64,000 nt of DNA from Streptomyces sp. Y2F8-2. GTDB lineage: Bacteria > Actinomycetota > Actinomycetes > Streptomycetales > Streptomycetaceae. Below, piece after piece: positions 24,685 to 34,481 of the stretch. Made by a program: the position numbers and the translations under genes. Within the stretch, counting starts at the first letter, position 1; each line of letters starts with the position of its first letter. The stretch lies in contig NZ_BNGS01000001.1 of the NCBI RefSeq assembly GCF_014905555.1, forward strand, positions 1,054,001 to 1,118,000. The letters are read 5' to 3'. The notes beneath the pieces were generated by a model. It worked only from the letters and a program-made list of their open reading frames with translations, searched no databases and had not been told where the DNA came from.

Positions 24685-25938
24685 ATGAGCACCGCCACCG
24701 AGACAACGGCGGCCCCCGCGAAGAAGCGGGGTTCCGGTCTGTTCCAGGGCCTGCAGAAGGTCGGCCGCAGCCTGCAGCTCCCGATCGCCGTACTGCCGGC
24801 GGCGGGCATCCTGCTCCGGCTGGGGCAGCCCGACGTGTTCGGTGACGACGGACTCGGCTGGCACAAGGTCGCCTCCGTCTTCGCGACCGCGGGCGGAGCC
24901 GTGTTCGACAACCTGCCCCTGCTCTTCTGCGTCGGCGTCGCCATCGGCTTCGCCAAGAAGTCGGACGGCTCCACCGCGCTCGCGGCCCTGGTCGGCTTCC
25001 TCGTCTACAGCAACGTCCTCAAGGCGTTCCCGCTGTCCGAGCAGCACATCGAGAACGGCAAGATAGTCGAGGCGACGTACAACAACCCGGGCGTCCTCGG
25101 CGGCATCCTCCTGGGTCTGCTGTCCGCTGTGCTGTGGCAGCGGTTCCACCGCACCAAGCTGGTGGACTGGCTCGGCTTCTTCAACGGCCGCCGGCTCGTC
25201 CCGATCATCATGGCGTTCGTCGGCACGGTCTTCGGCGTCTTCTTCGGCCTGGTCTGGGAGCCGATCGGCAACGGCATCTCCGACGTCGGCAAGTGGATCA
25301 CCGGTCTCGGCGCCGTGGGCGCGGGTCTGTTCGGCCTGATCAACCGCGCGCTCATCCCGGTCGGCATGCACCAGTTCGTGAACGCCGTCTCCTGGTTCCA
25401 GATCGGCGACTACAAGAACTCCGCGGGCGTCATCGTGCACGGCGACCTGAACCGCTTCTTCGCCGGTGACCCGACCGCCGGACAGTTCATGTCGGGCTTC
25501 TTCCCGATCATGATGTTCGGTCTGCCGGCCGCCGCGCTCGCCATCGCGCACACCGCCCGCCCCGAGCGCCGCAAGGCCGTCATGGGCCTGATGCTCTCGG
25601 TCGCGCTGACGTCCTTCGTCACCGGTGTCACCGAGCCCATCGAGTTCTCGTTCATGTTCATCGCCCCGGTGCTGTACGGGATCCACGCGGTCCTCACCGC
25701 GCTGTCCATGGCGATCACCTGGGCGCTCGGCGTCCACGCCGGTTTCACGTTCTCGGCCGGTGCGATCGACTACCTGCTGAACTGGAACCTCGCCACCAAG
25801 CCCTGGCTGATCATCCCGATCGGCCTGGTGTTCGGAGCGATCTACTACTTCGTCTTCCGGTTCGCCATCGTCAAGTTCAACCTCACCACCCCGGGCCGGG
25901 AGCCCGAGGAGGAGGTCGAGGACCTGACGAAGGCGTAA
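24685..25938 (+). CDS. nagE2: PTS EIIC permease, N-acetylglucosamine type
   Basis: A 417-residue integral membrane protein with about ten helices. Family motifs: GRSLQLPIAVLPAAGILLRLGQ at the N-terminus, the NRALIPVGMHQFVNAVSWF loop, GDLNRFFAGDPTAGQFMSGFFP, and the substrate motif GVTEPIEFSFMFIAPVLY. The GDPTAG and GITEP-type motifs place it in the glucose/GlcNAc IIC group. It transports and phosphorylates sugar with the separate IIB and IIA. GGAGGAAG precedes the ATG. dre sites upstream suggest DasR repression. Confidence 0.93.
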   Translation: MSTATETTAAPAKKRGSGLFQGLQKVGRSLQLPIAVLPAAGILLRLGQPDVFGDDGLGWHKVASVFATAGGAVFDNLPLLFCVGVAIGFAKKSDGSTALAALVGFLVYSNVLKAFPLSEQHIENGKIVEATYNNPGVLGGILLGLLSAVLWQRFHRTKLVDWLGFFNGRRLVPIIMAFVGTVFGVFFGLVWEPIGNGISDVGKWITGLGAVGAGLFGLINRALIPVGMHQFVNAVSWFQIGDYKNSAGVIVHGDLNRFFAGDPTAGQFMSGFFPIMMFGLPAAALAIAHTARPERRKAVMGLMLSVALTSFVTGVTEPIEFSFMFIAPVLYGIHAVLTALSMAITWALGVHAGFTFSAGAIDYLLNWNLATKPWLIIPIGLVFGAIYYFVFRFAIVKFNLTTPGREPEEEVEDLTKA

Positions 25939-25956
25939 CAGCCCCGGACGCGGGAG

Positions 25957-25985
25957 GGCCCCGGAACCTCGACGGTTCCGGGGCC
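25957..25985. terminator. Terminator after nagE2
   Basis: GGCCCCGGAACC (25957-25968) pairs with 25974-25985, loop TCGAC, 18 bp past the stop. It can also serve the convergent MBL gene. Confidence 0.8.
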
Positions 25986-26059
25986 TTCGTGCGTCTGCGT
26001 ACGCAGGTCGGGTCGTTCGGGGCCTCTGGTGTGGCGTTCGAGCTCTTCGGACGGACGGG

Positions 26060-26812
26060 TCAGATCTCGTACGTCGTCCGTGGCGCCGCCAGTTCGACCG
26101 GCCCCGGGTAGACCGCGCGGGCGTCCGTCAGGTTGACCTGGGGGTCCGTCCACGGCGGGATGTGGGTGAGGACGAGGCGGCGGGCCCGGGCGCGGGTGGC
26201 GGTCTCGCCCGCCTCACGGCCGTTCAGGTGGAGGTTCGGAATGTCCTCCTTGCCGTGGGTGAACGCGGCCTCGCACAGGAACAGGTCGGCGTCGCGCGCG
26301 AGTTCGTCCAGCGCCTCGCTCACACCGGTGTCGCCCGAGTAGGTGAGCGAGCTGCCGCCGTGCTCGATCCGGATGCCGTACGCCTCCACCGGGTGGCGTA
26401 CGCGTTCCGTGTGCACGGTGAACGGGCCGATCTCGAACGTGCCCGGTTTGACCGTGTGGAAGTCGAAGACCTCGCTCATCGAGGAGGCCGAGGGCGTGTC
26501 GCCGTAGGCGGTGGTCAGGCGCTGTTCGGTGCCCTCAGGGCCGTAGACCGGGATGGGGGCGCAGCGGCCGCCGTCGTGCCGGTAGTAGCGCGCGACGAAG
26601 TACGCGAGCATGTCGATGCAGTGGTCGGCATGCAGGTGGCTCAGGAAGATGGCGTCAAGGTCGTAGAGACCGCAGTGGCGCTGCAACTCGCCCAGGGCGC
26701 CGTTGCCCATGTCGAGCAGCAGCCGGAAGCCGTCGGCCTCGACGAGGTAGCTCGAGCAGGCCGATTCCGCGGACGGAAACGACCCCGAGCAGCCGACGAC
26801 GGTGAGCTTCAT
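26060..26812 (-). CDS. MBL-fold metallo-hydrolase (RNase Z-like)
   Basis: A 250-residue metallo-beta-lactamase-fold enzyme. The zinc motif HxHxDH is SHLHADHC (59-64), further ligands are His in ERVRHPVEAYG, Asp in LTYSGDTG and His in LTHIPPW. The start VVGCSGSFPSAESACSSYLVEADG is that of the COG1234 group. Substrates of this clade include tRNA precursors and cyclic nucleotides; I cannot choose between them. The start ATG has GGAGG upstream; 49 more codons are open. Confidence 0.88.
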   Translation of the reverse strand: MKLTVVGCSGSFPSAESACSSYLVEADGFRLLLDMGNGALGELQRHCGLYDLDAIFLSHLHADHCIDMLAYFVARYYRHDGGRCAPIPVYGPEGTEQRLTTAYGDTPSASSMSEVFDFHTVKPGTFEIGPFTVHTERVRHPVEAYGIRIEHGGSSLTYSGDTGVSEALDELARDADLFLCEAAFTHGKEDIPNLHLNGREAGETATRARARRLVLTHIPPWTDPQVNLTDARAVYPGPVELAAPRTTYEI

Positions 26813-27057
26813 AGAGCTGGAACCTCCGTGGCGGGACGTGCGCAAGGCAGGGGCGGGGAACGGTGACGGGGGTCGTGCGGTCCGTCGAGCGTAAGGCGCA
26901 AAAGGGCGGGTCGCTCCTCCGCCAGGGGCCGTTGTGGGGGAACTCACCTGTGGTGTCACCGGTTCGGCTGGAACAAGGGCGCGCGCGGCGCACGATACGG
27001 CGCACTTGAGTTGCAGAAGGCGGGCAGTGAGGCCAACGCGCCGGTACCGTCATCCAT

Positions 27058-27498
27058 ATGGACACGTCGTGGTGGCTCGCGCTGGCGGCAGTGGTGCTGC
27101 TCGCGCTGGTCGCGACGCTGGTGGACGGATGGGGGCGCGGGCGGCGTCACCGTGCCGCGGCCGCGCGTCCGCCGGGGCGTGCCCGGGTGCATCCGCGGCC
27201 GGCCGAGATCTGGTGGGCGAGCGTGCCCCACGGGGACCGGCCTGGCGGCAAGGAGCGGCCGTGCCTGGTGCTGACGGTGCGCGGGGACAGCGCGACGGTC
27301 GCGCGGATCACCAGCCGGTACCACGACGGGCGGACGGGCGTGATCCCGCTCCCGCCGGGATCGGTCGGCGACGCCCAGGGGAGGCCCAGCTTCCTGGAGA
27401 CGGACGAGCTGCGGGACGTGCCGCTGTGGGACTTCCGGCGCCGGGTGGGGGTGGTGGACCCCGCGCTGTGGGACCAGGTGCGGTACCTGGCCGGGTGA
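27058..27498 (+). CDS. Membrane-anchored PemK/MazF-fold protein
   Basis: A 146-residue protein. Residues 4-23 are a membrane helix (WWLALAAVVLLALVATLVDG), followed by a basic stretch RGRRHR. From residue 43 the PemK/MazF fold is visible: PAEIWWASVPHGD, ERPCLVLTVRG, ATVARITSRY, SFLETDELRDVPLWDFRRRVG and the final helix. Soluble MazF proteins cut single-stranded RNA; no antitoxin gene adjoins this one. TACCGT lies 7 nt before the ATG, suggesting a leaderless mRNA. A toxin role is not shown. Confidence 0.8.
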   Translation: MDTSWWLALAAVVLLALVATLVDGWGRGRRHRAAAARPPGRARVHPRPAEIWWASVPHGDRPGGKERPCLVLTVRGDSATVARITSRYHDGRTGVIPLPPGSVGDAQGRPSFLETDELRDVPLWDFRRRVGVVDPALWDQVRYLAG

Positions 27499-27516
27499 GC
27501 GTGTTCATGGCGGGCC

Positions 27517-28083
27517 TCATGGCTTGGTCACCGTGACCGTGACGGTCCACCGCTGGATGCCCAGGCACGACGTCTGGCCGGGGTGCTTGGCGCACAGCGG
27601 GCGGGTGGCGCTCAGCTGTGCGGTGCCGGGCGCGACGGCGTCGAAGGCGGCCACGGCGTCGCCCGGCTGAACGACGAATCCGGCGTTGGCGGCCTTCAGC
27701 GCCGCGCCGGTGGCGGTGACGGGGGTCCAGGGGCGGTCCTTGGTGCCGTCCAGGGTGAGGCGGATCTGTCCGCCGGTGCTCAGGCACACGGTGCGGCCGC
27801 TGTCGGCGGCGGTGAGCTGGACGTGAGGGGTGCAGCCGGTGGGAGTGGCCGTGGGGGCCGCCGCCCCGGAGGAGGGCGCCGAGGGGGAGGCCGGGGACGC
27901 GGATCCGGACTCGGGCACCGACGGGGACGCCGGTCCCGAGGCCGACCCGGACACCGACGGGGACGGCGACACCGCGCCGCTGCCGGCCGCTCCCGGCCCA
28001 CTGTGCGCCCCGCAGCCCGTGAGGAGGAGCGCCGCTGCCGCGACGGCGATGACAGTGGTCCGCTGAGCGGTGGTACGGCGCAT
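27517..28083 (-). CDS. Lipoprotein with Ser/Pro-rich linker
   Basis: A 188-residue exported protein. The signal sequence ends in a good lipobox, ALLLTGC, so Cys24 is the likely lipid-bearing residue. About 60 residues of Ser, Pro, Ala and Gly form a linker, then a 100-residue domain with three more cysteines (GCTPHVQLTAAD, TVCLST, CAKHPGQTSC) that looks beta-rich. The C-terminal half resembles cell-surface domains in other Streptomyces lipoproteins; the function is unknown. It converges with the PemK-fold gene. Confidence 0.8.
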   Translation of the reverse strand: MRRTTAQRTTVIAVAAAALLLTGCGAHSGPGAAGSGAVSPSPSVSGSASGPASPSVPESGSASPASPSAPSSGAAAPTATPTGCTPHVQLTAADSGRTVCLSTGGQIRLTLDGTKDRPWTPVTATGAALKAANAGFVVQPGDAVAAFDAVAPGTAQLSATRPLCAKHPGQTSCLGIQRWTVTVTVTKP

Positions 28084-28166
28084 GAGGGCCGCCTCTCGTT
28101 ACTCGTGCCCGTGTGTGCCGGTGTGACGTTTCTCCAGCGCATCAGGATCCCCACGCGCTCGCAAAC

Positions 28167-28197
28167 GGGCCCCGGCCCACACGCCCGGCCGGGGCCC
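28167..28197 (-). terminator. Terminator after the sedolisin gene
   Basis: GGGCCCCGGCC (28167-28177) pairs with 28187-28197 over 11 bp, loop of 9 nt. It lies 18 bp past the stop codon of the protease gene. Confidence 0.7.
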
Positions 28198-28214
28198 CTT
28201 CGCGCACAGGTGCG

Positions 28215-30284
28215 TCAGCTCGTCGTCAGGGCGGTGTCGTCGATGACGAAGCTGGTCTGCAGCGAGGAGTCCTCCACGCCGCTGAACTTCAGGGTGACCG
28301 TGGACCCCGCGAACGAGGACAGGTCGAAGGACTTCTGGGTGTAACCGGAGGCCGCGTTGACGTTCGAGTACGTCGCCAGCGTGGTCGACCCGGCGGTCAC
28401 CGTCAGCTTGTCGTACGCGGTGCTGCCGGTCTCCGCGGTGTCGATGTGCAGGTAGAAGGTGAGGGTGGCCTTGCAGCCGGACGGGATGGTCACCGACTGG
28501 GACAGCGTGTCGGTGTGCGAGGAGCCGTATCCGTCGAGCCAGGCGTAGTAGGAGCCGCTGTGCGCCGCCTCACCGCTGCCGTTGGTGATCACGCCGCTGG
28601 AGGCGCTCCAGGTGGTGTTGCCCGACTCGAAGCCCGGGTTCCCGAGCAGCTGCGCCGAGGAGCAGGTGCCGCCGGAGGAGCCGACCGTCCAGGTGAAGGA
28701 GGTGGAGCCGGAGGCGCCGGTTGCGTCCTTGGCGGTGACGGTCACGCTGTAGGTGCCCGCGGTGGAGGCGGTGCCGGAGATCAGGCCGGTCGAGCTGTTG
28801 ATCGACAGGCCGGTGGGCAGTCCGGTGGCGCTGTAGGTGAGGGTGGCGCCCGCGCTGTCCGTCGCCTTGATCTGCAGGCTGGCCGAGCTGCCGGTCGTGG
28901 TGGACTGGTTGCCCGGGTTGGTGACGGTCACCGTGTTGCCGGTGCTGCTGCCGGAGGAGAAGGCGGTCGTGCCGTGGGGGGTGCCCCAGCCGGTCGGGCC
29001 GTCGTAGCCGGTGCCCGCGGTGCAGAAGTACGAGGTCGAGCAGGAGCCGTTGCTGCCGCTGGTGACGTCGTACAGGTTGCTGGTGTGCGAGTAGGGGTAC
29101 CTCGCCGGGTAGTCGCTGGAGCCCGGGGTGCCCGCGAGGGCGTAGACGCCGGCGATGATCGGGGCGGAGGCGCTGGTGCCGCCGTAGACCGCCCAGCCGG
29201 AGCCGCCGTAGGTGTCGTAGACCGCGACGCCGGTGGCCGGGTCGGCGACCGCCGAGACGTCGGCCTCCATGCGCTTGGAGCAGCCGGTGTCGGTCTGCCA
29301 GCTCGGCTTCGGGTCGTAGGCGGAGCAGCCGGAGCCGGTGCCCTCGGTGGAGCTGGTGTGCCAGACGCTCTCGCTCCAGCCACGGGAGTTGGAGGCGGTG
29401 GTCAGCGCGGTGCCGCCGACGGCGGTGACGTACTGGGAGGTCGCCGGGTACTCGGCGCCGTAGGCGGAGTCGCCCGCGGAGACCGTGATCGCGACGCCCG
29501 GGTGCTTGAAGTAGGAGGTGTCCTCGCTGGTCTGGGAGGAGGACTCGGAGCCGCCCCAGCTGTTGGAGACGAACTTGGCGCCCAGCGAGACGGCCTCGTT
29601 CTCGGCGATGCCGAGGTCGGTGTCGTTGGCGGAGTTGGCCTCGACGAGGATGATGCTGCAGTTGGGGCAGACGGCGCTGACCATGTCGACGTCCAGCGCC
29701 TCCTCACCGGCCCACCCGGAGTCGTTCGTGGGCAGCGAGGTGGTCGAACCGGTCTGGCTGACCTGCTTGAAGCAGCCGTTGGCCTTGGTGCACGCCGACA
29801 GGCCGTAGGTCGAGCGGTAGGTGGCCAGGTCGGACTCGGCGTTGGGGTCGTTGTAGGCGTCGACCACCGCGACGGTCAGGCCGGAGCCGCCGGTCGAGGG
29901 CAGGTTGTAGGCGCTGTGCAGGTTGGCGGGGCTCAGGCCGGAGGGCGCCGCGGCGGCGAGGGCCGAGGCCAGCCGCTGCTTGATGTCGGTGCGGCGCTGG
30001 GCGAAGCAGGACGCCTGGCCGGGCTTCGCGGTGGCGCACAGGTGCTGGGTCGGGACCTTCTGGCCGGCCTTGCCGGTCGAGTGGACGGTCTGCCGCTGGG
30101 GGTCGGTGAGCGCCTTGGCGTTCTGGGACGTGCGCGTGGTGTGCGCGGTGGCGGCGGGCGCGGTCTGCGCGCCCGCGGACGGGGCCGCCAGGAACCCGGC
30201 GACGGTGAGGGTGAGGGCCGGAACGGCGGCGGTCAGGAGTCTTCGAAGACTCCGGCGCCGCTTGTCGGGGCGTGACTCACGCAT
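28215..30284 (-). CDS. Secreted sedolisin (S53) serine protease with Ig-like and C-terminal domains
   Basis: A 689-residue exported protease. A long signal peptide (RR then [19 protein letters not shown], cut near APSAGAQ) precedes a short propeptide. The sedolisin triad is seen: Glu194 and Asp198 in [11 protein letters not shown], oxyanion Asp272 in VSAGDSAYG, and Ser371 in YGGTSASAP. After the catalytic domain (to about 460) comes a putative Ig (He_PIG) domain and a C-terminal beta-sandwich of about 140 residues. Family knowledge: acid-active endopeptidases. ATG 30284 has GGAGG upstream. Confidence 0.9.
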   Translation of the reverse strand: MRESRPDKRRRSLRRLLTAAVPALTLTVAGFLAAPSAGAQTAPAATAHTTRTSQNAKALTDPQRQTVHSTGKAGQKVPTQHLCATAKPGQASCFAQRRTDIKQRLASALAAAAPSGLSPANLHSAYNLPSTGGSGLTVAVVDAYNDPNAESDLATYRSTYGLSACTKANGCFKQVSQTGSTTSLPTNDSGWAGEEALDVDMVSAVCPNCSIILVEANSANDTDLGIAENEAVSLGAKFVSNSWGGSESSSQTSEDTSYFKHPGVAITVSAGDSAYGAEYPATSQYVTAVGGTALTTASNSRGWSESVWHTSSTEGTGSGCSAYDPKPSWQTDTGCSKRMEADVSAVADPATGVAVYDTYGGSGWAVYGGTSASAPIIAGVYALAGTPGSSDYPARYPYSHTSNLYDVTSGSNGSCSTSYFCTAGTGYDGPTGWGTPHGTTAFSSGSSTGNTVTVTNPGNQSTTTGSSASLQIKATDSAGATLTYSATGLPTGLSINSSTGLISGTASTAGTYSVTVTAKDATGASGSTSFTWTVGSSGGTCSSAQLLGNPGFESGNTTWSASSGVITNGSGEAAHSGSYYAWLDGYGSSHTDTLSQSVTIPSGCKATLTFYLHIDTAETGSTAYDKLTVTAGSTTLATYSNVNAASGYTQKSFDLSSFAGSTVTLKFSGVEDSSLQTSFVIDDTALTTS

Positions 30285-30606
30285 GGGGGTGTTGCCTCCA
30301 TCGGTCGAGGCCGGCACCGCGCGTGCCTGGGTGGGGCCGTACGCGGAACCACAGCCGGAAGTGGGGATTCGCGAGCCGAGTGCAGGCCGTGACGCGCGTA
30401 GCGGCGGTGGGACGCGCGTCATGGGCATGACACTTAGAACACCCTGCGATGCCTATGAGCGCGACATGACAGGACGGGCAGAACGTAGCCCCGTCCGCCC
30501 CCGAAAGGCTCCCCCGGGAGAAGATCTTTGCCGCACCGTAGGCAACGCTTAGCCCCCTCATAGGAGGGGGTTGGCGCTTCGATGAGAGGCGGGCCCTGCC
30601 AAGGGC
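30285..30606. other. Gene-free stretch upstream of the sedolisin gene
   Basis: 322 bases holding the 5' region of the sedolisin gene and the 3' end of cysM. A 7-bp hairpin, 30553-30559 with 30564-30570, may end the cysM transcript. The part at 30430-30550 is lower in GC and probably holds the protease promoter; no box is certain. Confidence 0.5.
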
Positions 30607-31563
<957 letters not shown>

Positions 31564-31579
31564 TCAGCGACCGTCGGGC

Positions 31580-31858
31580 TCAGGCCATGCCGCCGGCGAC
31601 GGCCGGCAGGATCGTCACGTTGTCGCCGTCGGCGACCTTGGTGTTGATGCCGTCGAGGAAGCGGACGTCCTCGTCGTTCAGGTAGACGTTCACGAAGCGG
31701 CGCAGCTCGCCGCCGTCCACAATGCGGGCCTGGATGCCCGGGTGGCGGGTCTCGAGGTCGGCGAACAGGTCGGCGAGGGTCTCCCCGGAGCCTTCCACCG
31801 CCTTCTGGCCGTCGGTGTACTGGCGGAGGATGGTCGGGATGCGGACCTCGATGGCCAT
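31580..31858 (-). CDS. cysO: CysO, ubiquitin-like sulfur carrier (MoaD/ThiS family)
   Basis: A 92-residue beta-grasp protein (IEVRIPTILRQYTDG, ETLADLFADLETRHPG, RFVNVYLNDEDVRF, VTILPAVAGG). Its C-terminus is GGMA rather than a free GG. In the family the terminal glycine is adenylated and turned into a thiocarboxylate that donates sulfur to CysM. The two residues after GG would have to be removed first; the JAMM protease Mec encoded at 32191 is the obvious candidate. It is preceded by a cysteine leader peptide. Confidence 0.93.
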   Translation of the reverse strand: MAIEVRIPTILRQYTDGQKAVEGSGETLADLFADLETRHPGIQARIVDGGELRRFVNVYLNDEDVRFLDGINTKVADGDNVTILPAVAGGMA

Positions 31859-31973
31859 GGTTGCGGGCTCCTGTCGGAAGGATGGCTGGCTGGTGGGCGC
31901 GCGGCGGCGCGAGGGCGCGGTGGTACGCGGGTCGGGCGCCGCGGCTCACGGCCGTACGGCGGCAGGGACAGCG

Positions 31974-32069
31974 TCAACAGATGGCGCTGGCGAGCCTGCA
32001 CAGGTCGACGTGCAGCCGCGCCACGAGCAGTGCGCCCGGCGTCTTGTCGCTCACGTCGTTCAGAACCAT
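31974..32069 (-). CDS. Cysteine leader peptide upstream of cysO-cysM
   Basis: A 31-codon ORF, ATG 32069 to TGA 31974, ending RLHVDLCRLASAIC. The R-x-H-x-D-L-C-R-x-x-S-A-x-C pattern is the one annotated as putative leader peptide before sulfur genes in many Streptomyces genomes. The last residue and an inner one are Cys, so ribosome stalling on Cys codons could sense cysteine supply and control the downstream genes. TACGAT (32076-32081, minus) lies 6 nt before the ATG, so the peptide is probably translated from a leaderless mRNA. The 115 bp between it and cysO would hold the switch. Confidence 0.8.
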   Translation of the reverse strand: MVLNDVSDKTPGALLVARLHVDLCRLASAIC

Positions 32070-32190
32070 GCGCTCATCGTAACGATTCCCCACCCGCCCC
32101 TCGGAGTGTGATCTCGCTGTTCGGACAGATTTCATCCGAGGCGCGAGACGGGACGTCTGCCACCGGGATCAGGGGCGGATGACCGTGGGG

Positions 32191-32613
32191 TCAGTACGAC
32201 TCCACGATCTTGACCTCTTCCTCCGTGACCTCGCCCTCCACGATCCGGAACGAGCGGAACTGGAAGGGGCCCGCGCCGTCGGTGTCGGCGGTGGAGACCA
32301 GGACGTAGTGGGCGCCGGGCTCGTTGGCGTAGGAGATGTCCGTGCGGGACGGGTAGGCCTCGGTCGCGGTGTGGGAGTGGTAGATGACCACCGGGTCCTC
32401 GTCGCGGTCGTCCAGCTCGCGGTAGAGCTTGAGCAGGTCGCCGGAGTCGAACTCGTAGAACGTGGGCGAGCGGGCCGCGTTCAGCATCGGGACGAAGCGC
32501 TCGGGGCGGTCGGAGCCGGCCGGGCCGGCGACGACGCCGCACGCCTCGTCGGGGTGGTCCTGGCGCGCGTGGGCGACGATCTGGTCGACGAGGGCCTGGG
32601 TGATGGTCAGCAT
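32191..32613 (-). CDS. mec: Mec, JAMM/M67 metalloprotease of the CysO pathway
   Basis: A 140-residue JAB1/MPN-fold zinc protease. The JAMM motif is complete: His79 and His81, Ser89 and Asp92 in IYHSHTATEAYPSRTD, with the conserved upstream Glu23 in DEACGVV. In M. tuberculosis Mec releases cysteine from the CysO-cysteine adduct. It is immediately upstream of the cysO-cysM unit. ATG 32613 is chosen because TATGCT lies 7 nt before it, a leaderless arrangement; ATG 32625 four codons upstream overlaps that box. Confidence 0.92.
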   Translation of the reverse strand: MLTITQALVDQIVAHARQDHPDEACGVVAGPAGSDRPERFVPMLNAARSPTFYEFDSGDLLKLYRELDDRDEDPVVIYHSHTATEAYPSRTDISYANEPGAHYVLVSTADTDGAGPFQFRSFRIVEGEVTEEEVKIVESY

Positions 32614-32633
32614 GACGGTCAGCATAAGCAGAA

Positions 32634-32670
32634 GGGCCGTCCCGTACCGAAGGGTGGTACGGGACGGCCC
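32634..32670 (-). terminator. Terminator after the amino-acid permease
   Basis: GGGCCGTCCCGTACC (32634-32648) pairs perfectly with 32656-32670 over 15 bp. It separates the permease gene from mec on the same strand, so the sulfur genes need their own promoter. Confidence 0.8.
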
Positions 32671-32711
32671 ACATGGTGAGCTACGCGTGAGTCGGGAGAC
32701 TCAGGGGAGAC

Positions 32712-34136
32712 TCAGCGGACCTTCTCCAGCTCCTGCTCGCGGCGCTGGGTGACCTGCGGGTTGCGGGCCTTCAGCACCGCCCAGCCGACGGCCAGGGCGG
32801 CCGCCCACACCGCCATCACGTACAGGCAGACGCGGGAGTCGGCGTCGTAGGCGATCAGGCAGGTGACGAAGAGCAGGAACGCGATGGCGATCCAGCTGCA
32901 CACCGCGCCGCCCGGCGCCGGGAAGGAGGAGGCGGGCAGCCGGCCCGCGTCCACCGCGCGGCGGTAAAGGACGTGGCTGACCAGGATCATCAGCCAGGTC
33001 CAGATGCCGGCCGCGGTGGCCACCGAGGTGACGTAGCCGAACGCCTTCTCCGGGACGACGTAGTTGAGGACCACGCCGATGCCCATGAAGGCGACCGAGA
33101 CCGTGATGCCGAGGGCCGGGGTCTTCGAGGCGGACAGCTTGCTGAAGACGCGGGGCGCCTCGCCGTTGTCCGCCAGGGTGCGCAGCATGCGGCCCGTGGA
33201 GTACATGCCCGAGTTGCAGGACGACAGGGCTGCGGTGAGCACCACGAAGTTGACGATGCCCGCCCCGGCCGGGATGCCGATGACCGCGAAAGCCTTCACG
33301 AAGGGGCTGACGCCCGCCGCGAACTCGGTCCACTTCACCACGCACAGGATCACGGTGAGGGCGCCGACGTAGAACAGGGCGATGCGCCAGGGCAGGGTGT
33401 TGATCGCCTTGGGGAGGGTCTTCTCCGGGTCCTCGGACTCGCCCGCGGTGACACCGACCAGCTCGACGGCGAGGTAGGCGAACATGACGCCCTGCAGGGT
33501 CATCAGCGAAGAGCCGATGCCCTTGGGGAAGAAGCCGTCGAACTGCCAGAGGTTGGAGACCGTGGCCGTGTCACCGGCCGCGCTGAAGCCGAAGGTCAGC
33601 ACGCCGAGACCGATGACGATCATGCCGATGAGCGCGGTGACCTTGACCATCGAGAACCAGAACTCGATCTCGCCGAACAGCTTCACCGAGATCAGGTTGG
33701 CCACGAACAGGACCACCAGGAAGACCAGCGCCGTGACCCACTGCGGGATCGACGGGAACCAGTAGTGGACGTAGATCGCGGCGGCCGTCAGCTCGGCCAT
33801 GCCGGTCACCACCCACATCAGCCAGTACGTCCAGCCGGTGAAGTAGCCGAAGAACGGGCCGAGGAATTCCCGGGAGTACTCCGCGAAGGAACCCGACACC
33901 GGGCGGTACAGAAGCAGCTCGCCGAGCGCCCGCATGATGAAGAAGATGATCACGCCGGCGAGGGCGTACATGAGGATCAGGCTGGGCCCGGCCTTGGCGA
34001 TGTTCGCCCCCGCGCCCAGGAACAGGCCGACGCCGATGGCGCCGCCGATCGCGATCATCTGGACCTGACGGCTGCCGAGCCCGCGCTCGTACCCCTCCTC
34101 AGGGGTGTTCTCGTTCTCGACCTGCGCTGAGGTCAT
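32712..34136 (-). CDS. Amino-acid permease (APC superfamily, AAT type)
   Basis: A 474-residue permease with 12 membrane segments. Family motifs: RQVQMIAIGGAIGVGLFLGAG at helix 1, FIMRALGELLLYRPVSGSFAEYS, YWLMWVVTGMAELTA, and VMFAYLAVELVGVTAGESEDPEKTLPKAIN in helix 6, which is characteristic of the AAT group (GabP, CycA, AnsP). It imports amino acids or GABA by proton symport. The start MTSAQVENEN follows GGAGAAAGG; 52 further codons are open. The exact substrate cannot be read. Confidence 0.92.
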   Translation of the reverse strand: MTSAQVENENTPEEGYERGLGSRQVQMIAIGGAIGVGLFLGAGANIAKAGPSLILMYALAGVIIFFIMRALGELLLYRPVSGSFAEYSREFLGPFFGYFTGWTYWLMWVVTGMAELTAAAIYVHYWFPSIPQWVTALVFLVVLFVANLISVKLFGEIEFWFSMVKVTALIGMIVIGLGVLTFGFSAAGDTATVSNLWQFDGFFPKGIGSSLMTLQGVMFAYLAVELVGVTAGESEDPEKTLPKAINTLPWRIALFYVGALTVILCVVKWTEFAAGVSPFVKAFAVIGIPAGAGIVNFVVLTAALSSCNSGMYSTGRMLRTLADNGEAPRVFSKLSASKTPALGITVSVAFMGIGVVLNYVVPEKAFGYVTSVATAAGIWTWLMILVSHVLYRRAVDAGRLPASSFPAPGGAVCSWIAIAFLLFVTCLIAYDADSRVCLYVMAVWAAALAVGWAVLKARNPQVTQRREQELEKVR

Positions 34137-34481
34137 GTGTGGTGCGCCTTTCTCCATGCCGACCCGGGCCTCTCGTCGGCCGCGGATCGTCTCGATCCCC
34201 CCGGATTGATGGAGCGAGCGGGCACGGGCTTTCCCGGGTCCGCTCATGCCTGGCCGACGGTCGTCGGCTCGGTGGCGCACCCGGCGCGACATGGGTGGTG
34301 TTCGCCGGGCGGTCGTGAAGATTTATCACGACCGCAACACTGATCACCTGGACGTCATGTGGCGCAGCACACAGCAAGAAGCGGACAAAGTACGCACGAA
34401 TGGCGCATACATGGCCGCAATGGTGACGCGATCGTTATCCGGATTTGAGCGTCCGCTGAGCGAACACGAAATCCACACAGG
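34137..34481. other. Gene-free stretch upstream of the permease gene
   Basis: 345 bases. The part 34320-34440 is clearly richer in A and T than the surroundings (TTTATCACGACCG, ACATGGCCGCAATG) and probably holds the permease promoter on the minus strand. No reliable ORF, tRNA or strong hairpin is seen. Confidence 0.5.

Noticed and set aside
28113..30275. A 720-codon open frame on the plus strand
   Set aside because: Antisense of the sedolisin; composition is Gly/Val/Arg-rich without any domain.
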